NCBI GenBank assembly: GCA_014871665.1
Contig: WGSL01000041.1
Span: 1 to 17,345, forward strand
Reading direction: 5' to 3'
Origin: Collinsella sp.
GTDB taxonomy: Bacteria; Actinomycetota; Coriobacteriia; Coriobacteriales; Coriobacteriaceae
DNA: 17,345 bases
Positions 6,493-13,828 of the stretch are shown here, piece after piece. Under the pieces are notes generated by a model that worked only from the letters and a program-made list of their open reading frames with translations, made no database searches and was not told the DNA's origin. Each line of letters begins with the position of its first letter. Within the stretch, counting starts at the first letter, position 1. Made by a program: the position numbers and the translations under genes.

Positions 6493-8496
6493 TTAGACCA
6501 GGCGGGCGTTGATCGTCTTGGCGATCTCGGCGGCGTCGGTGGAACCCTTGACGGTGGCACGGAAGTCGTCGTCCATGAGCGCCTCGGCGACCTTGGACAG
6601 GATCTTGAGGTGCGTGGTGCCAGCCTGGGCACCCGGGATGAGCAGGGCGATAGCCACGTTAACGGGAGCGCCGTCCATGGTGTCCCAACCGGTCACGCCG
6701 GACTCGTCCTTAACGACGATGACGGCAGCCTCGGTAATGGCGTCGGACTTGGCATGCGGGATGGCGAAGCCCTCCATCATGCCCGTGGTGCCCTCGGCCT
6801 CGCGAGCCAGGAAGGCGTTCATCACGGCGTCGGCGTCGCTGGCGATACCTGCCTTGACGGCCTGGTTGGAAACGAAGCTCAGAGCCTCGTCACGAGAAGC
6901 GAAGTCCTCGGCGACAAAGACATTCTCGACCTTCGCGAAGTCAGCAGCCTCGGCCTTGGGGGCCTCGACGGCAGCGGCCTTGGGGGCCTCAACCGGCTTG
7001 GTTGCAGGAACGGGCTTCTGGTTCTTCTCGAAGTCGTACTTCTTGAAGGCCACGAACAGGATGCCACCGACCACGGCGCCGATGAGGATCGCGAGGACCC
7101 ACTGCGGGCCGTTCTCGACAACGGGCAGGACCAGGAAGCCGCCGTGAGGCGCCGGATCGTGAACGTTGAAGAAGATGGTCAAGATGGAAGCGATGGAAGA
7201 ACCGACCATCATGATGGGCATGACGGGCCAGATGTTCTTGGTCATGAACGGAATGGCGCCCTCGGTGATGTGGGTGCAACCAAGGATGAGGTTGACGATA
7301 CCGGCGTCATGATCCTCCTGGCTGAAGTACTTCTTGCCGACAACGACGGCGAAGGTGGTGATCAGCGGCGGAACGATGCAAGCGGCGGAGACGGCAGCCA
7401 TGAAGTTGGTGCCGAAGTTGTAGGTCTCGGTGCCGACGCCAGCTTCGAGAGCGGTACCGAGCAGGAAGGTGCCAGTAGCGTAAGCAGCCTTGTTGACCGG
7501 GCCGCCCATATCAAATGCGCACATGCAGCCGATGGCCAGGCCAAGGATCACCGGACCGGAGTTACCGAGGCTCTGCAGGAAATCCATCATGCCCTGGTTA
7601 ATGGCAGCCATGGGGCCGGAAATACCGAGCATGACCAGGCCGACGATGGCGGTAGAGCACAGCGGATACAGGAAGATTGCCTTCAGGCCATTAAGGCTCG
7701 CGGGAATTTTAGAGAAAGCCTTCTCGAGCAGCAGGATGACATAGCCAGCGAGGAAGCCGCCGACGATGCCGCCCAGGAAGCCGAAGCCCACGCCGGCGCC
7801 ACCGGCGTCGATCATGCCGGTATCGGCGTTAACGGGCAAGCCCTGGATGGCAATCATACCGGCGACGAAACCGGGGACGAGCGCCGGGCGCTTGCCGATG
7901 GACTCGGCGATGTAAGCGGAGAGCACCGGAACCATGAGGTTCATGGCGATACCGCCGATAATCTTGAGCATCGCGGCAAAGCTGTTGTAGTCGGCAGCCG
8001 TCGAATCAAAGGACGTGATGCCCCACAGGAACGAAATGGCGGTCAGAACACCACCGGCAACGACGAAAACCAGCATGTGGCTGACGCCATTCATGAGGTG
8101 CTTGTAGATGACGTGGCCGATGGACTCCTTCTCCTCGACCTCGTCCTCGACATCGGCGGCAGCAGCAACCGTGTCGTCGCCCTTGGCGGCGAGCGCGCGG
8201 TCGATCAGCTTACCGGCAGCCTCGACAGACAGGGCCTTGGAAACACCAACGGAAACCATGGGCTTACCGGCGAAACGCTCAGCCTGGACATCCTTATCGG
8301 CTGCGACGACGACGGCCTTGGCACCGGCGATCTCGCTCTTGGTGAGCTCGTTCTCGACACCGACCTGGCCATGAGTCTCGACCTTAATGGTCAGACCTCG
8401 CTCGGCAGCTGCCTTCTCCAGCGCCTCCTTCGCCATGAAGGTGTGCGCAATGCCGGTCGGGCAACCGGTCGCGGCGATGATGTCAAACTTAGCCAT
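6493..8496 (-). CDS. fruA: PTS fructose-family permease, IIB-IIC-IIA fusion
   Basis: A 667-aa membrane permease that imports and phosphorylates a sugar, probably fructose to fructose-1-phosphate. Domain order is IIB (about 1-105, phosphocysteine Cys12 in ATGCPTGIAHTFMA, the fructose-IIB signature), a short acidic linker, IIC (about 125-475, several hydrophobic helices, including FDMGGPVNKAAY and GCTHITEGAIPF), an Ala/Pro/Lys linker with VEAPKA twice (about 485-510), then IIA (about 515-667, phosphohistidine His581 in FAIPHAKS). Fructose permeases often have IIA at the N terminus or separate, so this IIB-IIC-IIA order is notable. The ATG start has AAGGAGG six bases upstream. The regulator gene is divergent and a strong terminator follows. 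Fructose is inferred from the family and the neighbouring 1-phosphofructokinases; a mannitol-like or mannose-like sugar is less likely. Confidence 0.93.
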   Translation of the reverse strand: MAKFDIIAATGCPTGIAHTFMAKEALEKAAAERGLTIKVETHGQVGVENELTKSEIAGAKAVVVAADKDVQAERFAGKPMVSVGVSKALSVEAAGKLIDRALAAKGDDTVAAAADVEDEVEEKESIGHVIYKHLMNGVSHMLVFVVAGGVLTAISFLWGITSFDSTAADYNSFAAMLKIIGGIAMNLMVPVLSAYIAESIGKRPALVPGFVAGMIAIQGLPVNADTGMIDAGGAGVGFGFLGGIVGGFLAGYVILLLEKAFSKIPASLNGLKAIFLYPLCSTAIVGLVMLGISGPMAAINQGMMDFLQSLGNSGPVILGLAIGCMCAFDMGGPVNKAAYATGTFLLGTALEAGVGTETYNFGTNFMAAVSAACIVPPLITTFAVVVGKKYFSQEDHDAGIVNLILGCTHITEGAIPFMTKNIWPVMPIMMVGSSIASILTIFFNVHDPAPHGGFLVLPVVENGPQWVLAILIGAVVGGILFVAFKKYDFEKNQKPVPATKPVEAPKAAAVEAPKAEAADFAKVENVFVAEDFASRDEALSFVSNQAVKAGIASDADAVMNAFLAREAEGTTGMMEGFAIPHAKSDAITEAAVIVVKDESGVTGWDTMDGAPVNVAIALLIPGAQAGTTHLKILSKVAEALMDDDFRATVKGSTDAAEIAKTINARLV

Positions 8497-8623
8497 GTGT
8501 CCCTCCTTTTTAAGTTTTGCGCCCGCAGGCGCTCCCCTACACGCGCTTCAATGCGCGTTTTTCCACACTTGAAAGATACCAACCTACCGTCCGCGTGAGA
8601 AGTGACAAGGCGCAATTCTCCGG

Positions 8624-8668
8624 TGAAAGGTTCTTTCATAACCGTAAACGGTAAGTGAAAGTTTACCA
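8624..8668. promoter_or_regulatory. Operator cluster between permease and regulator genes
   Basis: Three dyads lie together: TGAAAG-N3-CTTTCA (8624-8638), the perfect 12-bp palindrome ACCGTAAACGGT (8641-8652), and GGTAA-N8-TTACC (8650-8667), overlapping the second. They sit just downstream of the permease candidate -10, the usual place for a repressor site. Either the divergent MurR/RpiR-type regulator or another fructose regulator could bind. Which protein binds is inference. Confidence 0.6.
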
Positions 8669-8687
8669 TCAGCACTTGGAACGGCAA
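8660..8687 (-). promoter_or_regulatory. Candidate promoter of the permease gene
   Basis: On the minus strand a TTGCCG hexamer (8682-8687) and a TAAACT hexamer (8660-8665) are separated by 16 bp. Each matches four of six consensus bases. The predicted start falls on the ACCGTAAACGGT palindrome, leaving a leader of about 155 nt. Confidence 0.45.
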
Positions 8688-8714
8688 GGTGTATCTTGTA
8701 ATTAAAAATGCCCG

Positions 8715-8753
8715 TATACTATGGCATGAAAAACGAGTCCGATTTTCATGCCA
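8715..8753 (+). promoter_or_regulatory. Regulator promoter (-10) with overlapping dyad operator
   Basis: TATACT (8715-8720) is a good -10; no clear -35 is seen at 17 bp. Immediately downstream is an 11-bp perfect inverted repeat, TGGCATGAAAA (8722-8732) and TTTTCATGCCA (8743-8753), with a 10-nt spacer. It covers the likely transcription start and ends 14 bp before the start codon. The position suggests autoregulation; a hairpin in the mRNA leader is the alternative. Confidence 0.55.
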
Positions 8754-8767
8754 ACCAGGAGCCATCC

Positions 8768-9625
8768 ATGACCGATAGCAGCAAGAGCGCGCTCTCCCTT
8801 ATTAGCACGCACAAAGGGTACAGCGATTCCGAGCAGCGCATTGTCGACTATATATTGGAGCACCAGTCCGAGGCGCCGCACCTGACGGCCGCCCAGCTCT
8901 CGCGCGCCGCTGCCACGTCCGAGGCGACGGTTTCGCGCTTTTGCCGCAAGCTGGGCTTTGGCAGCTTCCGTAGCTTTCAATTTTCGTTGGCGCGCGACTT
9001 GGAGAGTCAACGCAACGAGGGCCTGACCGACGAGGTCTCGCTCGACAATATGGAGCAGAGCCTCAAGAACATCCTGGCTGCCAAGGTGAGCGAGCTTAAT
9101 GCGACCATCGACGGGATCGACCACGATACGCTGGCGGCTGTTGTGCATGCCCTTAAGCATGCAGGGGTTATTGAGTTTGCAGCTGTGGGCAATACGAACG
9201 CGGTCGCACTCGATGCGACGTTTAAGTTTTCGCAGCTGGGCCTGCGCTGCATGGCGAGCACCATTAGCGAGACATCAATCGGCTTTGCGCTCACGTTGCG
9301 CCCGGGTGACGTCATCGTGCTAATCTCAAACTCCGGCAAATCGCGCCGACTGAATCGCATGGCAAAAGCGGCTCGCGACTGCGGCGCAACCGTAGTCGTC
9401 ATCAGCAGCGACAGCAAATCCCCGCTCGCGCGCCTGGCAGACTACACTTTTAATACCGTCAACCACGAAGCGCTGCTGACGACGGGCGACTTTGCGTTCT
9501 CCAAGATCAGCGCCACGATGATCATCGAAGTCATCTACAACTTCCTGCTGCCCGAGATTGAAGACGCACGTGAGCATATCAGCTACTACGAGGAGCTCAT
9601 CCAGCCGGATAAGGTCGTTGAGTAA
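8768..9625 (+). CDS. MurR/RpiR-family transcriptional regulator (HTH plus SIS)
   Basis: A 285-aa DNA-binding regulator. The N-terminal HTH domain (about 1-75) contains LTAAQLSRAAATSEATVSRF and RKLGFGSFRSFQ, the pattern of the RpiR HTH. The C-terminal SIS sugar-phosphate-binding domain (about 115-250) contains EFAAVGNTNAVALDA, LRPGDVIVLISNSGKSRR and ATVVVISSDSKSPLARLAD. Such proteins sense phosphosugars. The start is ATG 8768 because AGGAG lies six bases upstream; an upstream in-frame ATG at 8708 precedes the -10 region and is unlikely. It is the only plus-strand gene and is divergent from the permease, so it probably regulates that gene in response to a sugar phosphate such as fructose-1-phosphate. 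Many fructose operons use DeoR-type or LacI-type regulators instead. The target and effector are inferred. Confidence 0.92.
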   Translation: MTDSSKSALSLISTHKGYSDSEQRIVDYILEHQSEAPHLTAAQLSRAAATSEATVSRFCRKLGFGSFRSFQFSLARDLESQRNEGLTDEVSLDNMEQSLKNILAAKVSELNATIDGIDHDTLAAVVHALKHAGVIEFAAVGNTNAVALDATFKFSQLGLRCMASTISETSIGFALTLRPGDVIVLISNSGKSRRLNRMAKAARDCGATVVVISSDSKSPLARLADYTFNTVNHEALLTTGDFAFSKISATMIIEVIYNFLLPEIEDAREHISYYEELIQPDKVVE

Positions 9626-9634
9626 AACGCGTAG

Positions 9635-9665
9635 TGGGACAAAAATTTCAGTCTATTTTGTCCCA
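9635..9665. terminator. Bidirectional hairpin between convergent regulator and recN genes
   Basis: TGGGACAAAA (9635-9644) pairs with TTTTGTCCCA (9656-9665) around an 11-nt loop, between the convergent stops of the regulator (9625) and recN (9685). The T run lies inside the 3' arm, not after it, on both strands, so it is not the textbook form. Its position between two convergent genes still suggests a shared terminator. Confidence 0.55.
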
Positions 9666-9684
9666 TCAACACCGCTGATACGAC

Positions 9685-11313
9685 CTAACCTCGAGCTTCT
9701 TTGAGCATCTGCTTTGCGTGGGCCAAGCTTGCCTCCGATTGATCGCCGCTCAACATGCGGGCGATCTCGGCGGTACGCGCTTCGCCGGTTACCTCGTCCA
9801 AATGCGTCTGGGGAACATCGCCCGATTCCTTGCTGACGACATAATGCTTGTCAGCCATGACGGCGACCTGCGCCAAGTGGGTTACGACAATCACCTGATG
9901 CGTAGCGGCGAGATTTGCCAGCACGCCCGCGAGCGCACGCGCCGTGGAGCCACCGACACCAGCATCGACCTCGTCAAACACCAGCGTATCGACACCGTCC
10001 GCGTTACCGAGGACAACCTTGCTTGCCAGCATGACGCGGCTGAGCTCGCCGCCCGACGCAATTCGACGCAGGGGGCGCGGCGTCAAACCGGCACCGCTGC
10101 GGTATAGCAGCTCGTAGCTCGAAGGACCAACGGGCGTCCACTCAGCACGGGGAAGATCGCGCGACTCCCAGACGAGCTCGGCGCCACCCATCTCCAAGCG
10201 AGCCATCTGGCGGCCGACCTCGTGGCAGAAGCGCGGGGCCGCCGTATTGCGAGCGCGCTTAAGTGCCCTGGCAGCAGCGAACAGCTCGCGCTCGGCGCTC
10301 CCGAGTGCCTCACGCGCCTTTTTGATCTGTTCATCGCCATCATCGACCAGGGACAGCAGCTCTTGCGAGCGATCGCGCATGGCAAAAACATCGTCCATGG
10401 TGGGGCCCCACTGACGCAACAGCCCCTTGAGGTCGGAATACCGCTCACGCATGCGGGCGAGCTCGCGCGGGTCGAAGGCGACCCCATCGCGATAGGCACG
10501 AAGCTCGTTCGCGCAATCCTCAAGGGAGATACAGGCATCCGAAAGCGCATCGGCAATGTCGCCCAGTTTGCGATCGACGGTAGCCATACGGGAAAGCTCT
10601 GCCACGGCGTTGTTCACGGCAGCGAGCGCTCCCCCTTCGGCGACAAGCGATGCATGGGCGTCGCTAGCAGTGGCAACCAGTACCTCGGCATGTTCGGAGC
10701 GCGGCAGCAGTTCCTCGAGTTCCTCATACTCGCCCGGCCTGGGGTCGACCTCGGCAATGCGCTCCAGGGCGAAGCGCGCCTCCTCGACACGACTCCCCTG
10801 CGCACGCGAGGCCTCCTCGACGCGACGAACCTCCTTGGCAGCCGCGCGCGAGGCTTTAAAGCAAGCACGGTAGTGCTCGAGCGCCTCGAGCGCAGAACGT
10901 CCCGCCCACGCATCGACCATCGCAACGTGATGCGCCGGATCGAGCAAGCGCTGGTGCTCGTGCTGGCCGCACAGATCCATCATCACGCCAACGCGCTCCG
11001 AAAGCTCGCGCACGCTGGCGATGCGGCCGTCAATCTTCACGCGGCTGCGGCCCTCGGCAGAAAGGCTACGCTGGACCGTGAAACCCTCCGTGTCGTGTGG
11101 ACCGTCGAACAGCCGCGCCTCAACGCTAGCAAGCGCCTCGCCCTCGCGCACCGTCGAAGAATCCGCACGCTCGCCCAAAATAAGCTTGAGGGCCGAGAGC
11201 AGCGCGGTCTTACCGGCGCCGGTTTCTCCAGTCAGAACCGTTAGGCCCGCGCTCGGAACCAACGTCGCCTCGCGAATGAGTGCAATGTTGGAAACCTGCA
11301 GCTCATCGATCAT
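9685..11313 (-). CDS. recN: DNA repair protein RecN
   Basis: An SMC-like ATPase that acts early in double-strand break repair on chromosomal DNA. At 542 aa it matches the usual length of about 550. Walker A is GETGAGKT (29-36). The ABC signature is ASGGELSRVMLA, and Walker B is TLVFDEVDAGVGG with the catalytic Glu at about 448, followed by a switch histidine in VVTHLAQVA. The region between is Ala/Glu/Arg-rich and helical, as expected for the shortened coiled-coil arms of RecN. The ATG start (11311-11313) has GGAG six bases upstream. It overlaps the end of nadK by 11 bp, so it is the last gene of the efp-to-recN run and probably translationally coupled. The nadK/recN neighbourhood is common in Gram-positive bacteria and actinobacteria. 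Confidence 0.96.
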   Translation of the reverse strand: MIDELQVSNIALIREATLVPSAGLTVLTGETGAGKTALLSALKLILGERADSSTVREGEALASVEARLFDGPHDTEGFTVQRSLSAEGRSRVKIDGRIASVRELSERVGVMMDLCGQHEHQRLLDPAHHVAMVDAWAGRSALEALEHYRACFKASRAAAKEVRRVEEASRAQGSRVEEARFALERIAEVDPRPGEYEELEELLPRSEHAEVLVATASDAHASLVAEGGALAAVNNAVAELSRMATVDRKLGDIADALSDACISLEDCANELRAYRDGVAFDPRELARMRERYSDLKGLLRQWGPTMDDVFAMRDRSQELLSLVDDGDEQIKKAREALGSAERELFAAARALKRARNTAAPRFCHEVGRQMARLEMGGAELVWESRDLPRAEWTPVGPSSYELLYRSGAGLTPRPLRRIASGGELSRVMLASKVVLGNADGVDTLVFDEVDAGVGGSTARALAGVLANLAATHQVIVVTHLAQVAVMADKHYVVSKESGDVPQTHLDEVTGEARTAEIARMLSGDQSEASLAHAKQMLKEARG

Positions 11314-12163
11314 GACGCACTCCGTAGAATACGCGGCTCACCGAGTTGTAAAAACTCTCGGGGCCGTAGTCGAGCAGCAGCACATCGCCGGGGCCTCGGC
11401 GCACGGCCACGCTCTCGACCGTGCCGTCGCAGGTAATAAACTGTCCATCGATAGCGATCGCCGGAACGCTCGGGCGATCATCGGACATAAAGATTTCGAC
11501 GACATCACTCGGCGAAGTCAAGAAGGCACGGGCCTGAATGGTGTGCGGCGCAATGGGTACGCAGACCATACCCGTATAGTCGGGGCTCACAATGGGGCCA
11601 CCTGCACTGAGCGCGTACCCCGTAGAACCAGTCGCCGTGGACACGACCACGCCGTCGCCACGCAGTCGATCGATATGGTGGCCCGACACCGTGATGTCGA
11701 ACTCAACCATATCGGACAGGGGGCCGCGCGTGAGCGCCATGTCGTTGAGGGCGAACGTGCGCACGACATCCTTCGTGCCATCGTCGCGCACGGACACGAT
11801 ATCCGCGGCGATGGTGGCGCGACGGCTCACGTGCAGCTCGCCGGAAAGGGCGTCGCTCACGACCTTAAGAATGTCGCGCTCCTCGGGGCTCGCAGCAGTT
11901 AAAAAACCCAGGTGACCATAGGAAAGACCGAGGATAGGAATCTCGCGATGGTTGAGGATGCGGGCAGCGCGCAGCAGCGTGCCGTCGCCGCCGAGCGTAA
12001 TGACCAGATCAGAGCCGTCAATATCAGGCGTACTTTGAATCTTCGATCGCTGGTCGGCAGCCCATGCGACCTCATAGCCCTGGCGCGTCAGCCAAAGCTC
12101 GAGCATCAGGCCGCTCTCGACCGCCTCTTGCTTGTAGTAATTGGGAACCAGAAAGACCTTCAT
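11303..12163 (-). CDS. nadK: NAD kinase
   Basis: Phosphorylates NAD+ to NADP+ in the cytosol. The family motifs are present: LGGDGT (57-62, catalytic Asp in GGDG), YGHLGFLT, FALNDMAL (the NE/D motif that contacts the adenosine), and GDGVVVSTATGSTGYALSAGGPIV (substrate-binding glycine-rich loop). Length is 286 aa with the start chosen here. I use ATG 12161-12163 because it overlaps the TGA of tlyA as ATGA, a sign of translational coupling, and because MKVFLVPN is a normal family N terminus. An in-frame start 75 bp further up would add an Arg-rich stretch overlapping tlyA. No strong ribosome-binding site is visible, which fits coupling. The 3' end overlaps recN by 11 bp. Confidence 0.95.
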   Translation of the reverse strand: MKVFLVPNYYKQEAVESGLMLELWLTRQGYEVAWAADQRSKIQSTPDIDGSDLVITLGGDGTLLRAARILNHREIPILGLSYGHLGFLTAASPEERDILKVVSDALSGELHVSRRATIAADIVSVRDDGTKDVVRTFALNDMALTRGPLSDMVEFDITVSGHHIDRLRGDGVVVSTATGSTGYALSAGGPIVSPDYTGMVCVPIAPHTIQARAFLTSPSDVVEIFMSDDRPSVPAIAIDGQFITCDGTVESVAVRRGPGDVLLLDYGPESFYNSVSRVFYGVRHDR

Positions 12164-12963
12164 AGCGTTGCAGCTTTCTCGCTCAAAACCGATACCTGGG
12201 ATTGCAGCTCGTCGTCGGTACGTCCGCCGGGGGCACACCTCGTGCCGTACAGGAAAAACTCAACGTTGCCCTTGGCACCATGAATGGGTGACACGCACAC
12301 ATCGACCGGGAACAGCCCCTTGGCAGCAAAGAGTTCAACTGCCGCAACGAGTGTATCGCGGCGCACGGCGGGATCGGTCACAATGCCGCCCTCGCCCACC
12401 AGCGCCGCCGGAGCCTCAAACTGCGGCTTTACGAGCGTGCAGAATGCTCCCGTAGGAGCCAGGCACGCCAGTACCGCATCGATAATGTTCGCGATGCTGG
12501 TAAACGAGACATCACACACAGCCAGGTCGATGACGCCGGCATAGCCAAGCTCAGGCAGCTGCGTCACGTTTGTGCGCTCATGCAGCGTCACGCGATCGTC
12601 CTGACGCAACGACCAATCGAACTGGGCGCGACCCACGTCCACCGAGACAACGGTCGCAGCTCCGCGCTTGAGCAGGCAATCGGTAAAACCGCCGGTAGAA
12701 CACCCAACATCCAGGCAGGCAAGGCCCGTCGGGTCGATATCAAACGCATCGAGCGCACCCTCGAGTTTAAGCCCACCGCGCCCAACATACGGAATGCGAC
12801 CCTTCACATGCAGCGGCAGGCCCGGGGAAACCTTAAGCCCCGGCGAGGTTAAGCGCTCGCCACCGCTCGAGACCAAGCCGGCCATAAGAGTGCGAAGGGC
12901 ATCCGCGCGATCGGCGCAGATGCCCTGTGAAATCAGTTCGTCATCAAGACGCACACGTTTCAT
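12160..12963 (-). CDS. tlyA: TlyA-family rRNA methyltransferase / hemolysin-like protein
   Basis: Predicted SAM-dependent RNA methyltransferase; characterised TlyA proteins 2'-O-methylate rRNA (16S and/or 23S). An N-terminal S4 RNA-binding domain (about 1-60: MKRVRLDDELISQG, then RTLMAGLV) is followed by YVGRGGLKLEGAL and the SAM motif LDVGCSTGGFTD (about 84-95), SVDVGRAQ, CDVSFTSI and LVKPQFE, which supplies catalytic Lys and Glu. Length is 267 aa from the ATG used. The start is uncertain: ATG 12961-12963 matches the usual family N terminus, while ATG 12970-12972 or TTG 12973-12975 would add three or four residues, and none has a strong ribosome-binding site. It sits between xseB and nadK in the same order as in many Gram-positive genomes. 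The hemolysin name is historical and gives no evidence of haemolysis. Confidence 0.93.
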   Translation of the reverse strand: MKRVRLDDELISQGICADRADALRTLMAGLVSSGGERLTSPGLKVSPGLPLHVKGRIPYVGRGGLKLEGALDAFDIDPTGLACLDVGCSTGGFTDCLLKRGAATVVSVDVGRAQFDWSLRQDDRVTLHERTNVTQLPELGYAGVIDLAVCDVSFTSIANIIDAVLACLAPTGAFCTLVKPQFEAPAALVGEGGIVTDPAVRRDTLVAAVELFAAKGLFPVDVCVSPIHGAKGNVEFFLYGTRCAPGGRTDDELQSQVSVLSEKAATL

Positions 12964-12998
12964 GAATGCCATCAACCATTCGTATCCGGAGATGCGGC

Positions 12999-13238
12999 CT
13001 AGCTATCCTGGGATTCGTTTGCCGCATCCTCATCGTATTCCTGCTCGAGCTTGTCGGCCTCACGCGGCGTCAACTCAAACTTGTCGACCATATCGACCGC
13101 GCGGGAGCCCAGCTCAATCGCTTCGTCAAACAAATCGAGCGAACGCTCCAAGGAGGTATCCTTGGAGCGAACGGTAGCGATGATTTGGTCCAAGCGGTCC
13201 GAGATCTCGTCAAAGTTGCGGACAGAACCCTCTGGCAT
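12999..13238 (-). CDS. xseB: Exodeoxyribonuclease VII small subunit
   Basis: A 79-aa helical subunit that binds the large subunit XseA to form exonuclease VII, which degrades single-stranded DNA from both ends. The conserved core is FDEISDRLDQIIATVRS followed by SLERSLDLFDEAIELG (about 9-45), the usual XseB signature. The C-terminal tail is acidic. The ATG start has GAGGA six bases upstream, located inside the end of nusB. The gap to nusB is only 2 bp, so it is in the same operon. The partner xseA normally precedes this gene but is absent from the whole window, so it must lie elsewhere or be missing. Confidence 0.93.
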   Translation of the reverse strand: MPEGSVRNFDEISDRLDQIIATVRSKDTSLERSLDLFDEAIELGSRAVDMVDKFELTPREADKLEQEYDEDAANESQDS

Positions 13239-13240
13239 GG

Positions 13241-13825
13241 CTAGTCCTCGACGGAGTCGAAGTCAGCCTCGGCGGCGTCCGCATCCTCGGCCAGCACGCC
13301 AGCCTCAGCCTGAGCAACCGCAACCTTGGCGGCAGCCTCGACGGCTTGGGCCTCCTCGCGAGCGCGATCTTCGGCCAGCAGCTCCTGGTACAGGTCCTCA
13401 CCCGGCAGCTCCTCGCTGCGAGCGATCTTGCCCAGCACGCCGTTGACGAACGACGCGGACTGGTCGGTGCCATAGGCCTTGGCAAGCTCGACAGCCTCGT
13501 TGATCACGATGGCGTCCGAGACCTCCTCGTCGGTGAGGAAACGCATCTCGTAAACGGCGATACGCAGCAGATTGCGGTCGGCGCCAGGCATGCGCATAAG
13601 ATCCCAGTTCTTGGCAACGGAGCGCAGGGCGCAGTCGATGCGGTCGATATGCTCGTAGGCACCGCGGCACAGCTCCAGCGCATAGGGGTCGAGGGGACCC
13701 TTCGAGATCAGGAAATCACCCTCGAGGACGCGCTCGAGCGGACTGTCCGTGGCCTCGGCCTGGAACAGCAGCTGCAGCGCCTGACTGCGGGCAAGCGTAC
13801 GCCCGCGATAAACCTTAAGGCTCAA
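13241..13825 (-). CDS. nusB: Transcription antitermination factor NusB, with C-terminal extension
   Basis: Binds boxA RNA with NusE (ribosomal protein S10) in rRNA antitermination. The all-helical core (about 1-140) shows RTLARSQALQLLFQAEAT, RMPGADRNLLRIAVYEM, AIVINEAVELAKAYG and SFVNGVLGKIAR, all typical. At 194 aa it is longer than the usual 130-160 because of an Ala/Glu/Asp-rich tail of about 50 residues. I accept the TTG start (13823-13825) because AAGGAG sits exactly six bases upstream, over the end of the preceding gene, and the protein N terminus fits the family. It lies 3 bp after the Asp23 gene stop, so it is in the same operon. The tail has low complexity and no known role. Confidence 0.94.
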   Translation of the reverse strand: MSLKVYRGRTLARSQALQLLFQAEATDSPLERVLEGDFLISKGPLDPYALELCRGAYEHIDRIDCALRSVAKNWDLMRMPGADRNLLRIAVYEMRFLTDEEVSDAIVINEAVELAKAYGTDQSASFVNGVLGKIARSEELPGEDLYQELLAEDRAREEAQAVEAAAKVAVAQAEAGVLAEDADAAEADFDSVED

Positions 13826-13828
13826 AGG

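Noticed and set aside
6610..8598. 662-codon plus-strand frame opposite the permease
   Set aside because: Same type of antisense shadow; the permease reading on the other strand has all active-site motifs and a strong ribosome-binding site.
8624..8638. Catabolite-response (cre) site
   Set aside because: TGAAAGGTTCTTTCA resembles cre but lacks the central CG and has a 15-base spacing; kept only as an unnamed dyad.
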